From: Apostichopus japonicus
Taxonomy: Eukaryota > Echinodermata > Holothuroidea > Aspidochirotida > Stichopodidae
Length of the DNA stretch: 64,000 nt
Direction of reading: 5' to 3'
Assembly (NCBI RefSeq): GCF_037975245.1
Contig: NC_092574.1
Location: 21,975,713-22,039,712 of the forward strand
The first letter of the stretch is position 1; every line of letters begins with the position of its first letter. The translations under genes and the position numbers were made by a program. This document shows positions 1 through 13,845 of this stretch, one piece after another. The notes beneath the pieces were generated by a model. The model saw nothing but the letters and a program-made list of their open reading frames with translations. It searched no databases and was not told the DNA's origin.

Positions 1-2643
1 TCAAAGTGAAGAGGAAGCAGAGGTGTTAGAGGGTATTTCTGATTGTTGGAATACACTGTGATTATTTAGTATAGGCCTACAGCGATCGCCAATATGGGTG
101 TAGATGTGGGCCCGGGTCCTGGTGGGTTCAAATGCCCGGAACCTGCAGCATTTTTAAACATTCTTTTCCTCCCGTAGCGAGGCTCATCGATCGAGCTGAA
201 AGTACAAGTCTGAAAGAGGAATTACTCTGTGAATCTCAGGATCTTCTCATCTCGAAATCTTATGGAAACGTTGGCATTTTATAGCCACATATCTGCTTGT
301 TCCTCGAAATTTCGACCCAGTATGTTTTCATCTTTATACGTGTTCAAATTATTCAATTACTTTTTTTAACGATTTTTCGCTATTCAATTTTTTTTACAGC
401 AGATATTTGTTTGGCTTACATATAGACGCTATTTCTTTTTTAAATGTCCTTGTTTTTATCGAGATAACGCTACTTTATATATCAAACTTTCGAAGGTTTC
501 TAAGAAATTTCGACACAGTAAACGTTCACAGTGTGCAAACCTTTATGACCAAATCTCGATATTTTACCAATATCCCGACCTTTTTTACCCCACCTTTTCT
601 CGATCTTTGGCGATATATACAGTTAAAGTTTTCGGACATTGTTTATCTGAAATATCGACAAAATTGTCTAAAAATGTCCTCTTCTTTTAGTTTGTTTGAC
701 CGGTGATATAGACGCACCCTGCAGCAAAGGAATTGGCAGACTCATGAACCTCATGTTTGGAGCACATTGCGTTTGGGGAGTCACACATTCATGGTATCAC
801 GGAGGAGTGACCAAATAGGATCATAGTTAAAAAGGATAACTTGCCATTTATTATGCTCGTACCCATCTTTTAAGAAGTGATCAGGTCGGGGCACTTTCAA
901 CATGGCATGTATTCCATACGGTAATTATTCAAAGAGGCTTTTGCGTAAATGTGCTCAGTGACAGTTTCACCAAACCTACGGAGTATAATAGTATTATTCA
1001 AGACAAGATTACAATTGATTGACCAAAATTAGACATTCTCCAAAACAGATTTTCTTGAAATGAAAATTAATCCGTGAGTAATAAAAGAATTCGCTTGTAT
1101 CCGCAAAACTTTGTATCAGAGACACATTTTTTTTAGTATAAATGTAATTTGGAAACTACTATTACTAACGGACAGAAGCAGTTGGACGACCCGCGAGCTA
1201 AATGATGGCGCTATCACAAATCTATATAAAAAATTGTAACACATGATATTTTGTCGTGAGTCAAGATATGATGGTTTGTATCATAGATAGACGTTTCAAG
1301 TGACATGTCCTACTCATCATATGATAGCTGACGGATTGTGGTATCTATCACAACGATTGTTAATTTACAATAATTTTAGAAAGTCTTTGAGCTATTCCGG
1401 GAGGAAGAAAAATATGAACAGAGCGAATCTGTCTTTTCCATATATTTACGTCAGGCCCTCTTACACATTCTCTAACAAAAGCTCTTGAGTGGATACGCAG
1501 TTTGCTAACAGTCTTGTTTTATTTTGATTTTCCATATTTAACCAAGAATTTTACCGAATGTTGCTTTCAATATAGTTGGTTCCACACCATCTCTACTTGA
1601 GTTATGCCCTTTTTCATGATTTTATCCGAACAAATCGCTTCTTTATGTCCATGTAGTCTGTTATAAATTCTATTGATATTATTGGGGCCGAGGGTTTCGG
1701 TAGAACACTCTATAGGCTATGCACAGGGGGCAGGTGTATACTAGGTCATAATTAAGGTTATGAGTTCAAGATGAAAATATTAAGTAAGTTTCAACAGTAC
1801 TGACGGAACGAGATATCCCGTTAGGTTAACTAACGTTTCGATTCGTGTGATTCTCCAGAGTCATTGTCCAAAATCGTGTCAGTATGACTTGCGCTACAGC
1901 AGCCCTACTACCACACCACGCACTCCTATATGCACCGAGGAAAAAATATCGCGAACGTTTCTTGCCATTTCCATTTCAGAATAATATGGGACTCGTTTAA
2001 AAGCTGTTCATATTACAGTGACGTGAACAGGATTTCAGAGATGGGGATGGGGTGGAGGGGTGGGGGTGTAGGGTGGATTTCAATCTTGCACGACTGATTT
2101 TGGTAGAGTCATCAATCTTTTATTCCCGAATTTTATGAAGAAAGAGTGTGGCTGTGTGGTCGTTCAATGAAACACCCATGTAAGGGAGGGGTGGGTAGAC
2201 GTGAGTTTAGAAGTAACACGGTGCATTTTGAGGCATCTTTAGACTATAAATTAGGTCTATAAGTAGGTCTTAACACAAGGTTGTGCTAATTAATACTCTT
2301 CAGTGTGAAACATCCCTGCCAGAACGTTTTCCCTGGCGAATGAAAATGGAGGTGGGAGAGGGCCATGGCCCCGGCTACCTCCCTATGACATCCCCCATCA
2401 ATCCATCCCCGTTACCGATCGACCCCTTCCCCGACCACATTTTCGGACGCCACTTCTGTGTTAACCTTTTACCAATAAAGCACTCTGCTGCACGCTATAT
2501 TTTGAGTTTGATCAAACCGCCTTCTGTTGCCCGACCCTGTTCCTGCGTTTCTGAAGCCTGTGTAGCGCGCAATTACACCATTCATATCAGCTGATGAACA
2601 CGCGCTTATCAGCAATTCATCCTATCAAACTGCCAAAACTAGC
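1..2643. other. Upstream flank; CpG retained; no gene seen
   Basis: No convincing coding region is visible. CpG dinucleotides are frequent here (for example around 80-200, 240-310 and 430-700), whereas they become scarce from about 3 kb onward. In invertebrates with gene-body methylation, transcribed regions lose CpG while promoters and intergenic DNA keep it, so this pattern fits DNA upstream of a gene that starts near 2.65 kb. That reading is inference. The frame at 2283-2594 lies in a GC-richer promoter-proximal patch and shows no recognisable domain. A G-rich stretch with several G runs lies at 2043-2073. Confidence 0.5.
2043..2073 (+). other. G-run cluster, potential G-quadruplex
   Basis: Runs of four, four, four, five and three G are separated by loops of one to four bases, which satisfies the usual G-quadruplex pattern. 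It lies about 600 bp upstream of the TATA-like promoter. Any regulatory role is inference. Confidence 0.45.
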
Positions 2644-2651
2644 TATAAATA
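2644..2651 (+). promoter_or_regulatory. TATA box of candidate core promoter
   Basis: TATAAATA matches the eukaryotic TATA consensus. About 30-35 bases downstream, at 2673-2682, is a pyrimidine-rich stretch with a CA step that could act as an initiator. A CCAAT-like site lies near 2471 and a CAGCTG E-box near 2588. The region just upstream is GC- and CpG-richer than the following 12 kb. A strong splice donor follows at 2920, so the arrangement fits the promoter of a spliced transcript running rightward. Single motifs of this kind also occur by chance. Confidence 0.45.
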
Positions 2652-2674
2652 ACCATACCATTCTAGTTAGTGTA

Positions 2675-2919
2675 TTTCACACAACAAGTTCTTTTCAGCT
2701 ACTATCGTTCGTTCTAAAATATATATGTTTGTAATTGCTGCTGCAAAAATTAACAGTCGCTTTTCCGTGTAGTGATATTGTAAAGAGTTCTTTCATTTAC
2801 TCAACCTGGTTCATTGATAAATTGTTGGATTGACGAATTTAAACAGTAGTGCATACTGCGTTAGTGTTGGTCCTGTCGTCTGTCCGATAAAGGATTAAAG
2901 CACTATTGTGTTTCACCAG
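2675..2919 (+). other. Candidate non-coding first exon (5' leader)
   Basis: The left edge is estimated from the TATA box at 2644; the right edge is a perfect consensus donor, CAG|GTGAGT, at 2919/2920. No long frame spans it, so it would be leader sequence. It contains a short upstream frame starting at 2725 (15 codons, stop at 2772). The next convincing acceptor on this strand is at 44745/44746, ahead of the exon with the ATG at 44782, giving a first intron of roughly 42 kb. Large first introns are common in animal genes. It could instead belong to a different transcript, since no splice link can be shown from sequence alone. Confidence 0.42.
2725..2772 (+). other. Short upstream ORF in the candidate leader
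   Basis: ATG at 2725 followed by 14 further codons and TAG at 2770-2772, all inside the candidate first exon. If the leader is real, this would be a translated or translation-limiting upstream frame. No conserved peptide is recognised. Confidence 0.25.
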
Positions 2920-5900
2920 GTGAGTATCGTGTGGTGGCTTGTGCCGCACGTATTATACGCACGATTTATACTATGCTAGCTAGTTAATTTAACGTTAGGC
3001 CTTCAAATAAAGATTAGAATATAGCTCCTAGTAAGTTTGTGAGACTTGAGTTTCTCTGTGCAATGTTATTTGGAACTTGATATTTGATAGAGTACTTAAA
3101 GTCGGTTTTGCTCTAGAAATGTATGAAGTTTCAGTTATATAGAGTCGTTATTTCAAAATATACTCATGTGGTCTTGTGAGGTCATGACCGTTGTTATTGA
3201 AGCAATCAGTGTTTATGTCACAATCAAAAGTTGCTGGGCCATAGGCTCTTGCCTAAGGAAAAGAACAATGGAAAACTGCGTACGGTTTGAACCAGTTCAT
3301 TATTTTACAATTGCATTCCGTATAACCCGAAGTGGCATTCCATTAGTCATTGTCTTTCTCAAAATGCATATGGACGGTATTAGTATATTAGCAGTGATCC
3401 ATCAATCAATCAGTCAGTTTAAATTTTCCAGGTTTATCAAGTAAGTGTGAGTTATTTTGTGTTTGTGGTGCTATGAGTATCAGCTACTGCTACTGATACA
3501 TGTCTTCGTCCCACATTCCTTCCGGCAAACATAACTTTGAGACAACTTTCTGCCAGTATATTGCTCTTTCATACATTTATGTCATGCTGTAACTTGTATT
3601 AAGTGCTTCATAATTTACACAGGCCGAGATGTCTTGCAAATTTTATATGTACAGAACCTATTTATTTTCATCAGTTTGTGGTAACCCATGCATACAGTAG
3701 CCTACGTCAAAATTAACATTCAGCTAATTTTTGCTGTACAGACTCAGTACAACGCATAGGAAATTGTTGTCACTAAGAAAAAATGCTATTCAGACGTAGG
3801 TTAGTAATGATTGGTTGGGGAATAATTTATCTGGGTATTGCATCGAAAATGCGATGCAAAATGGTCAATGTGCAGTGTAAGTTTAGAGATGTTTTTACAT
3901 ACATGTGTGAACCTTGACAAACTGCATAGCCCTCAAAACTGCTACACGAAATTCATCCCTGATGATTTCATTTTATTTATTTCATTCATTTATTCCCAGT
4001 ACAACTATAAAAGTATATATACACTGGAGAATAAAAGACTTTTAAATATAAAAATTAAATATGAGTGCAAAGGTAGGAAGTAAAAAGTTAGTAAAGGGTT
4101 CAAGTCTTAAGTTGCTAAAAATAGTCTACAACAAAGGTTCAGGTGCTTCTGTTTTTGAATGAAGATTCTAGCACCGTAAATAAAATAGAATTATTTTATT
4201 CTATATTTTGGCAAGATATGAGGATTGCATAAGTTTCTGTTGAAGCTAATGTCTTCAGCTTGTTTAAGGTTAGCACTGCATATTGTAAATGTTTCTGTGT
4301 GTCATATGTTTGATGATTATGTTTGTTCAGTTTTCCAAAAGGAGAGACATCATCAATTGAAAAGAAAAGAAAGAAAGGACTTATTCTCGAACTGATGAAA
4401 AACTTCAGAATCAGTTTAACTTCCTATGAACACTATCAGTAGACCTCCCTTTAGACAAGTTGTGCAATTTAACTCCAAAAATTGTATTTAAAGATTCTTT
4501 CTAGTTGGGGAATTCAGTAGAATTTACCTTTTCTTATCAGTAAAGTTCTTTTAGAATTACAATGTGGGAAATGTGAATGAATCAAATTGTGCATGGAGTT
4601 AGTGATGCATGAAATCAACACACCTCCAAATTTGATAAATTATATCTACAAACTCTAGATTTACAGTATCATTGTCATAATCTATTAATTCTATTTATCC
4701 TTAAAATGTCTAGACATGTTGTTAAATTTGGACAATGTGCTCTTTGCATTTTGTATTCATGATAATTACTGCACATTTTGGAAAATTTCCCGAAACATTT
4801 CCCCCAATACAATACGATGTAGTGATATTGGTTAATTTCAACTCTCTTTATTTGCTAGTCTAGTTTTCTGCTGGTTTGTGTTTGACTAAGAAGTTGAAAC
4901 TACATTAATGATTTGTGGTATACAATGTATTCTCAGTTTTTGATAAACTTGTTTCTGGTTTAACAGAGATTCTCAAATACATTTATGATCTCTATTTACA
5001 GTTATATGATTAAACTTTGCATTTATAAAGAAGAAAAAACAACAACAACAAGGAAAGAAAAACAGAACAGTGTTAGTTGAGCAATACCTAGTATTGTTTG
5101 TACAGTAAAGTTGCAGGAACATACTGATAATATTGAAAAAGCCTCTTGGAAAGAATTAATGGAGAAAGGGCTTCATTTTTATGATCCTTCATAAATTATG
5201 ACAATGTATGGCATGTACTGTAGTGATCATGTAAGTGGTCCATCTTACTTCTTTTTTTGAAAATCACAGCAATTTGACACAGTTATGAGCCTCTCTGTAT
5301 TTGATACTACTGCCCTCTTTTCTATTTTTTACCAAGAGCAAGGGTTCCTTAAACATTCTGGCTTCTCTGTAATTATTTTCATTCTGATTACTTCAATTAT
5401 AACTTTCAAGTTTGTGCCTTTAATATAATGTAATGACTGTGTTTAACAAAGACTATCACAAGCTTGTCTTCAAAAATGAAAATAAAAACGTCCAAAGCTT
5501 TGGGGGGGGGGGTGGGGGAGGGGGTCACTTAGTGCAAAAGACTAATCTGGAATGGAGGGCCGGGGATGGGAGAGTATGTGGAATGCAGCACATGATCAGA
5601 AGAAAAAGAAATAATCAAAGAGGAAATAGTGATAAAGAGGGATAATTTGTGGTGAGTGAGAAGACTTAATCCAACATCATAACTGTAAAAATTTCAATGG
5701 ATTTTGAGCACTTTACACTGCTTGCTTTTTCGAGGCCTCAGTGTCCAAGTAGAATTAATCAATGAAGCATCACTCCTACGTCTGTGACGTCACTCTACTA
5801 CTGGAGGGCTAAAGTGTGCATGCTGTAGAATACGAATGCGGCTCCCGATCAGTAGATATTTTTGATGAGAAGATGACAGGTGCCATCAGCATCTAAAATG

Positions 5901-8900
5901 GAAGAGAGTTTTAACATTTCCAGAATTTGACTGGATTTGTCCTTGAAATGCTGCAGGGCACAAGAAGTGTGTAGAGATCTATGGAAATCATGTAAATTTA
6001 ATGTACTTTGAACAAACTTGTACCATTCTGTTTATCTCCTTTTTTCTTCCCTCCACATTCAGCGTTAAGCTTGTTACCACTAGTCCTACTTGAAACATAC
6101 ATGTAGTTATCTGATAATTTTGTAACTAGAAAGTAATAATATATTAAGCAACCATTTCCTTCAGATGCTTACAGAACAGAGATCCTTTTCCCACTCTCTT
6201 CATAATAACTTTCATTGCTGTATTGAATTGTGTATTCATTTATACTGTTTACAGTACTTGCTATGGGTCTTAGTACTTTACTGTGAATGCTGAATAGTGC
6301 ATGCTACACATAAAAAAAATATATAAAAAAATCACCGAGATAGATCCCATCCTTCAGTTCATATTAATGCTGTCTTTGTAGCCTAGCTCTGTCATATCAC
6401 ATCAAGTTCCAAGCTTTCCAAGTTTTAATTTCATATGAATATGTACCATATCTAGGATCCAAGCCAATCAGCCAAGCAATCTCGGCCGTTGGTCGCTAAC
6501 AGCCGCTCTACTGTGTAAACTGTATGCTCCCTGTCTTCTTTATTGCAGTATTAGTAATTCCCATATTATATCCATGAATATTCAGCTTGCCTTGACCCAA
6601 GCTGACCCAAATATCCACACCCTCACTGGGAAATATCTATATAGACAATGGTCTTCATTGTGAATCATATATATAACTGTATGCAAATGAAGTATGCTCT
6701 GTTGTTCAAGAAATGCACTTTCTAGCTTATATATACTGTACATCCTTACAGTTAAGACTAACTGTGATAAGAAGAGCTGACAACCGTGCTGTGTATCTAT
6801 GAAATGATCTTAAAGTCAATTTTAAATGAAAAACAAGGAGAAAATATGAAAATAAAAAGAGGACCAATCTCTGAAAATCAAGCCATGGCAGACTTGGGGC
6901 AGATGGAAAGAAAGATACATATTAATATGCAATTTGTCATGCTGCTCAATGGAATGCAGACTGCATTTGACTTGTACAAAACAAATAAACCATAAAACCA
7001 ACCATTAAATGTTGTTATAAAATAAGGTCACATTAGAGCCCATTGCTCATTGTTTTCTTTCATTGTCTACTATATATGTGGGTTAATATTTAGTAACAGT
7101 AAATATCCATCTTTGTCATGTTTCCATGGCTCAAGGAATGAAACAATTTCACTGTGCCCATTCAACATGTATTGAAACCGCATTATTCAGTGTTTTGCCT
7201 ATCCAGATATCATAATATTATAAGCCTTTAAAAAACCGGCTTGCCTACTTCAATGCTATTGAATGGAGAACTGTGGCATTCCTTTTCATTTCCACATGTC
7301 TTTAAAAAACGGCAACTTGGGAAATGATCTCTCTGGACTTAATCAATGCTCAAGCAGATAGTATTTGCCAGCGTCTAATAAATTGATTGCAATTTATTTT
7401 CCGTTTTTGCTTCCAGATGAGATCCACAGGCAGTTTAGTGGGTTGACAAAGTGTGTTCATATGAAGTAAAATAGTAATACTTGAAAATCGGCTTAAAGTG
7501 GAAAAGTTAATAAAATGTTTTACAGTCGGTGGGGAAGCTTAAGGGCTGAAAGAGAGAGAGAGAGAGAGAGTCATGGCTTTGATTTATACTGTCTTAGGGG
7601 TTGACAAAGGTATATTTGAGAGATTTACAGTATAGCTACAGTAGCTGGTGCATGCATTACTATGTACTGTACTGTAGATTATTTCAATTATGTGGAATGT
7701 ACAAGCCCAGTATACTGTACTGTACAGTGCTTGACTGTGAATTAATACAGTCATATACTGTAGTAGGCCTACATTGATGTGTACTGTACCTTGGCAAGAA
7801 CTGGGACAATCAGCCATTTTTTTTGTATATTTTTATGTCAAAATATATAGTATTTTTTCACAGAGAACAAAATGCTTGGTGCTTATATTTCTACTGCAAA
7901 ATGCTAGTGTAGTTGTATAAAGAAGTGAGAGTATACTTGACAAATTCCATCCCAGCGAGATCTTCTTCAAAGGCAGTTAACTTAACTGTACCATTATACC
8001 ATTAATAGAATAAACTTGGGCAGAACATATGGCAGTACGGTAATTTGAAAGTAAAGAGGAGATAGAACTCATACCATTGTAGTAAATGATGAGACGTTTA
8101 CTATATCGCGCACCTGACATGTAGCTCCGTACTGCTCTACTCAATCTAAAGCCATCTGGACACATTTGACTAGCATTAAGTATGATGTATATCTAGTCAC
8201 CTGTCTCTTCCATGTCTACCCCCTTCCTCATTCTGCCACCCAAATGTCAGTGTCAAGAATATCCTTAATTTGTTTGGGTTTTAGGGAACCATGCTGTAAG
8301 AAGTCAACTTTCATTTCAAAAGCATCATTTACCTAAAAGGCATCCTCTCTACAGTATATGTTTTGCAATTTGGTAAAATGTGGGATTACGTTTTATCTTG
8401 TTGTCCCTTCCCCTGGCCCCTTCCATTTTTACTGTTGTTTGTGAACCAGTGATGGTTGACCTGAGGTCAGATTTTTTCTGCTTCTGTTCAGCAAATTTAT
8501 ATTACAGCAACTACCCCCCAAAAAAAGTGATCATTTCTGCATTTCATACTTTATATGAATTAATGTATCAATTTCACATTTTCACTAGATCTTCTCTTTT
8601 ACATATTGTAATAATATAGTTTATATACTGCAACATGTACTGTATATATACATGCATGCAATACACAGATCTTCGATCATAGCTACTGTTACGTATGTGT
8701 GGACGACTCCTTATTAAACATTTATCTCTGCAAAACCTTAGCGTCCATTGGGAGTTCATTCTTGCTACTAAGTTTCCAACATTTTTGTCAGTTAACTGTA
8801 CCTACAGCAATTTCCTGTGGATGCGCGGTTGTTTATTCAAATAGAATCAGGGAACTATACAGGGCACACTACGGTGACATTCCACAGGAAGACAACTTGC

Positions 8901-11900
8901 CATGAGGCAAAGCAAAGGTATTTACTATTTCTGAGAGAAAACTAATTTTTTCAAGGTTTGTTTGGTCAATGTTTATCATTGTATTCTTGGCAAAAACCAG
9001 CATAATGGAAATCAATTCAGAAATCCCATTTGAGATCAAGTGATGTTTCCTAAGATGAAGCTCGACCTACTGAAGATAACTATTAGTAGTGTGTAAAATT
9101 AGGGCACATGCTATCCAGCAGAAATGAAATAAGTACAACATATACATGTATATATAAATTCATGAAATGTTTTGATTCACTTTGCTCCTCTCTTACATAC
9201 TGTCTCCACCCTCTATTCACTATAGTACATTAAAAAAAAATCTACTTTCCAATTTAGCCACCTTCTCAGGCTAAGAAATAATCTCTTTATATATTCAGAT
9301 CAGGTTTGGTTGATAATATTAATGGCACATGTTGCTTGTTTACTCAAATTGTTCTTTTCATATCCCCCCCCCCAAAAAAAAAAAAGAAAATTGTAAATTA
9401 AGCCCTCACAGGCTTTGCAAATATGCAGAGTTCTTGAAATATCCATGGCACCTGATCTATGGAGGTTTGTGAAAGGAGCTTCTTAGCATTGATTATGGTA
9501 TTAAAAATCATTAGATACATTTTACTGTAATGAACACTACAACCCATGCCTGCATGTATACAAGGATTTTGTTCAGAAGTTAGCTTGTTGGGTCATGTTT
9601 CATATAAAGAAGATGGAAATCTTGAAACTTTTTTTTTTTCCATGTGATTTTAATGGTACCGTATGCATCTAACATATTAATTTTATGTTAGAATTGAATG
9701 AAATTTGATAGAAAGTACTCACATAGTTTCACTATAAAATTCTCTATTTTACTTATTGACAAAATCTAGAAGGGTATCGTATTTATACCAGTTAAATTCT
9801 TACTTTAGTAAAATGCATATATATGTATGATAAGCGTTTGAGAATGTAATGACCAAATGACACACCTGATGTTTAAAGCCTCGTGTTATCTTATATTTAA
9901 ATTTCGTTGTTTGCAACAACTTGTATGTTTATCTCACCCGATTGTGTCAATTGTATTGTTTAAGTCTGATTGTTTAAATGGAGGTAATATCCTTTATCTA
10001 TACTCGCCGTTTCCTGAAGGTTCTAAGATTTTTAGATTTCACTGGGCATCTATGGCCTCAAACCAACTGCATTTTATGCTTCAACTGCACAGCGTTTAAA
10101 CAAGATTTTATGGCAGCAGGAGCTGTTGTGATTAATGGCTGGGAATAGCACTATTGCTTTTACATGAAGTGCAAGCTGTCACCAGACATGTTCATATAAA
10201 CACAGACACTGGTTGACATCAATTGCTCAGTTTGATCAGAGATTTGTGGGTAGTCTAGTGGATAAGAAGTCTGAAAAATGAATCACCAAAAATCCTGCAT
10301 GTACTGTTTAAATCACATGAATATGTCAAATTCACATAAATTCAGGGATGATGAATGTTTGGTTTTACATCTTTCATTTTAAACTGCATTGATGGGAGGG
10401 GATGAAGGGAGGGAGGGAGGGAGGGAGGGAGGGAGAGAGGGAGGGGAGGGAAAGAAAACCTATAATAAGTTTCTCTTGTGCCTATAGCTAGTTTCATTGA
10501 GTGAAAATTAATATATCAAGGATTGTTTTATTTCATCCTTAGGGACCGCTTCTGTAATTTGTCATTTTTGATAAAAGTTTTGAAGGTAGGACATGTTTTT
10601 AAATCTACCTTTATTGGCTTACTTGTCTCAGTGAGAATGTGTTCCAATGTTTGTAAATATATAGCTCTTACAAGCAGTGATAGTCGCAAACCAGCTGGAC
10701 ATGTGTGCTCGGTTGGCTTTATGAAGTTTATGAAAAGCCAGAGCTGTTTTTACGAAATTTAAACTGTGTAGGTACGTGTTTACAGATGTAAAACTAGTAC
10801 ATAACATGCCCCAAATATGCTAGATATTCAAATATGGTCACCTTTGTTCAAAATTATTAAATTGTTTTTAATTATAACCTTCGAGGACATTTTCCTCACT
10901 GGGACATTCAGTCATCTTGTGTCTTCCTTAACAATGTCTGAGAACAATTTGGAGAGTTAAGACCTCCAGAAAAGTACTTTTTGAAAACTTCTAGCAATTA
11001 TAGCGTGCTATAATTTGGGGCCTATGCTGACAACCTTTAACATGAACATCATCATCTGCGAAGTCTAGTAAAGGAGCCTTTCAGGGTTTAAGAATATTGA
11101 AAGGTGAGTTTCTTGGAATACTCAAATGCTATAGAAAAGTAACTAGCATTAAAATGTTCCTTTTTTTCTTATACTCTTTTCATATCAAGACAACTGGGTA
11201 AAGTCATCCTTTTAGGCACTCAGATCTGAATGGTTGAGTTTGCACTGTAAGTTCTCTTGCAATCTAATACACATGAATGCAATTTTTTATGATGAGTTTG
11301 TCCATTAATGTCATAACAGATTACTAACATTTTTATTGAAATTCTCTTATTTAAAAAGAATAACATTGATAGTTTATTGCCTGAACCTTACACACTCTTT
11401 TTTATATAACCTAAGCCTGTTTCAGCATGGTTGAAGATGTCATTGCCATTAATTCTTGAGGATAGTAATCAGCTGTTCACACCTTTGAAAGTTAGAAACA
11501 TTCTTAAAATATTTGACATTCGATATCAGATCCTTTGTGTCAGTTTGGAAATTAATAAATTATGCTGGCTGTAGCAACAAATCTCATTTAGCCACAAAGA
11601 ATGAAATGTGAAGCAATTTCCCTCCTGACCACTATGTATACAAGTTTTACTGTGATGCAGATTGCAGGACATTTTATTTTAATTCCATATTGTATTATAC
11701 TGTAATTGTTGTTACAGTATTGTCTCATTAATTAGTCTTCACCAATCTACCCAAATTTGGTAAATAAAGTAAAGCCTAATAGTCATTCATTTATTCAAAG
11801 TTGTAAAATTATTTTGCTGTTACCCTGAGAGACCTCACTGCAGGCCTTGACAAAAACACTCGCCAAGTCGCCATTGGGGAGAAGAATTTTGAGTGTGCGA

Positions 11901-13577
11901 CTGAAAAATACAAGTATGTGCTTGTTATTTTGCTGAGCGAATCAATAACTGGTCAAACCTCAGTTAAACAGTACATACACAATCATAACAAGACTGACAT
12001 AATTACAAAATTTCTTCAGAAAGTAGTGTCGGTATCATTGTGAAAGTAACATAAAGAATGAAAGCAATGAACAACACAGAACAGTACATGAATGACTATA
12101 CAAGTGTACATACAATATGTATGCTCTATCTATTTATGCTCTATCTGTTGTTTTGCCTACAGTATCAGAAGTTACTGTACATAGAAACATAATGGTCATA
12201 ACCCAAGAGCTCACTGCTTCAGTTGTACTCTAAGTCCAGTATTAGAGCCATAACTTTGGCATTTTGGGGATAAAAAGTTATAATTTTAAAAATTACCACA
12301 TTGAAATTTTTTGAGGGAAATAATTATTTATATCAATATCTCTCTTGTAGTTGTGGAATGTGAACAAAGTTTGGTTTCCGAAGGATTTATCAAATATTTT
12401 CTTAGTATGGATGTTAATGAGTGCTGAATAAGGGTGCTATTAACAGTACTTAAATGATTTTTGCATAGGTGATGATGAACTTGTAATTAGTTCAGTTTGT
12501 ATTTAAAAGCTGTTCAGATTGTCAAGTGCTAACCAATCTCTGTAGAAGAAAAGTGTGTGAAATAGTTTGTTCTTCACACTTGCTACAGTATGTATACAGG
12601 AATTTTCCCTTTGTTGGTGGATATTATTTATCTACTATACTATGCACTGTGCTTCTGTTTGAAAAAAAAAAAATACAAGTTAAAATCCAATACTGTGCCA
12701 TTTATAACTGGGAGCTGCTTGAGCATGAGGATTTTGTAATAGAACAGACTGCAGTTTATAGTGATGACACTCATTTGTCTGTGGCCAAATAAAAAGTTTT
12801 GTATTAATCATTGATCTCAGGTTATGTATGACCTATATAGGCTAGCAGTTTAGTACCATCAGCAATTAATGTACGTAGTACCATTTCAGCCATGGCAGAG
12901 CTAGGTCACAGCTTTACTGATGCTCAGTTTCATTGCGTTTCTGACAAACTTTCAGGAGTTACCATGTTAATGATTCTGTTTTATGTTTTTACTGTGTATG
13001 TCTCCTTCTGTCGGTAGCTGAATCTTAAATTGAGTCTTTCCAAGGTGCATTACATACAGTGTCATACTTATAGTTAAATATAAATGTTAGTCTGTTATAT
13101 GTTAGAAATGGCTGTGAATGTTTATTAGCCTGCATGCATGCTTTAAGTCAGAGAGGGTACAGTGAAGGGTACACACTATCCATGGCGAGTGACCTTTACA
13201 TATTATCAAGTAGAATTTTACAGATGCTCCTTCCCAAGTGGCGAGTTTGTTTATCGTTGCCTAGTCTCTCTGATGAAACATTTTAATTGTCATATTGTCC
13301 CCCCCCCCCACTTCCAGGTATGAGCATAATTTGGATGGTCAGAACCTTGAAGAGAATACAAGTTTTCGAAAAAAAATTGAACAATGATGTTTTTTATCAT
13401 GCTAGGATTTAGTGTATATAGATACTGATGATGTTTCAATTTAGAACTTCCCTGGAAGATGTTGAATTGGAATACCATTTGAAGCATTACCTTGAAGGCA
13501 ACTACACACACCCTCAGATAGTTGCTGTGTGTCATGTCAACTTTTGACAACGTATCTATAATACTACAGTATATACA
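2920..13577 (+). other. Intron-like DNA, no gene seen
   Basis: AT-rich and CpG-poor, with short chance frames only. It holds a poly-G run near 5503-5512, an (AG)n run near 7552-7570, a zone around 7630-7800 crowded with TACTGTAC-type words, a GGGA-repeat tract near 10390-10445, and near 10990-11035 a piece related to the foldback element at 58.3 kb. A donor-like GTGAGT at 11102 has no supporting exon. Confidence 0.5.
10390..10445 (+). repeat. (GGGA)n simple repeat
   Basis: Tandem GGGA units, slightly interrupted towards the right end. One strand is pure purine, which can form triplex or quadruplex structures and is prone to length change. Confidence 0.8.
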
Positions 13578-13845
13578 CAGGTGCATAGCGAGGAATTTGC
13601 CAAGGGAGGGGAGAAGCTTGTAGGCAAACTATCTAAGCGTGGAGCCACCATCACTTGGCGCGAAGTGTACAAGAAATTTTTTGCCGAAAATGCTTCCCAG
13701 ATCGCTGGAAATGGCACTTCCCAGGCCTTGTAAGTTGCATCTAAGCATTTTCTATTTTAAAATTACTAGCGATATCATAAAAAAGTACAAAAAATATGCT
13801 CAAGGAAGGGGAATTGCCCCTTCACCCCCCCTGGCTACGCGCCTG
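13578..13845. mobile_element. Nonautonomous hAT-type transposon, 268 bp
   Basis: The ends are imperfect inverted repeats starting CAGGTGCATAGC on the left and ending GCTACGCGCCTG on the right. The element is flanked by perfect 8-bp direct duplications, TATATACA at 13570-13577 and 13846-13853. An 8-bp target duplication with CAG...CTG ends is the signature of hAT transposons. There is no transposase frame, so it is a MITE-like derivative that would need an enzyme in trans. Its interior around 13630-13670 resembles the two elements at 29.3 and 31.6 kb, so it is a diverged relative. The reading frames at 13639-13887 and 13290-13586 on the two strands overlap it only by chance. Confidence 0.9.

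Noticed and set aside
81-140. tRNA-like box B (GGTTCAAATGC) near the left edge
   Set aside because: No box A at the right distance and no foldable cloverleaf.
3166-3444. 92-codon plus-strand frame ending near a GTAAGTG donor-like site
   Set aside because: No acceptor, no domain and random composition; the donor-like site alone is weak evidence.
5433-5645. Glycine-run frame
   Set aside because: The glycine stretch is a poly-G tract; there is no other support.
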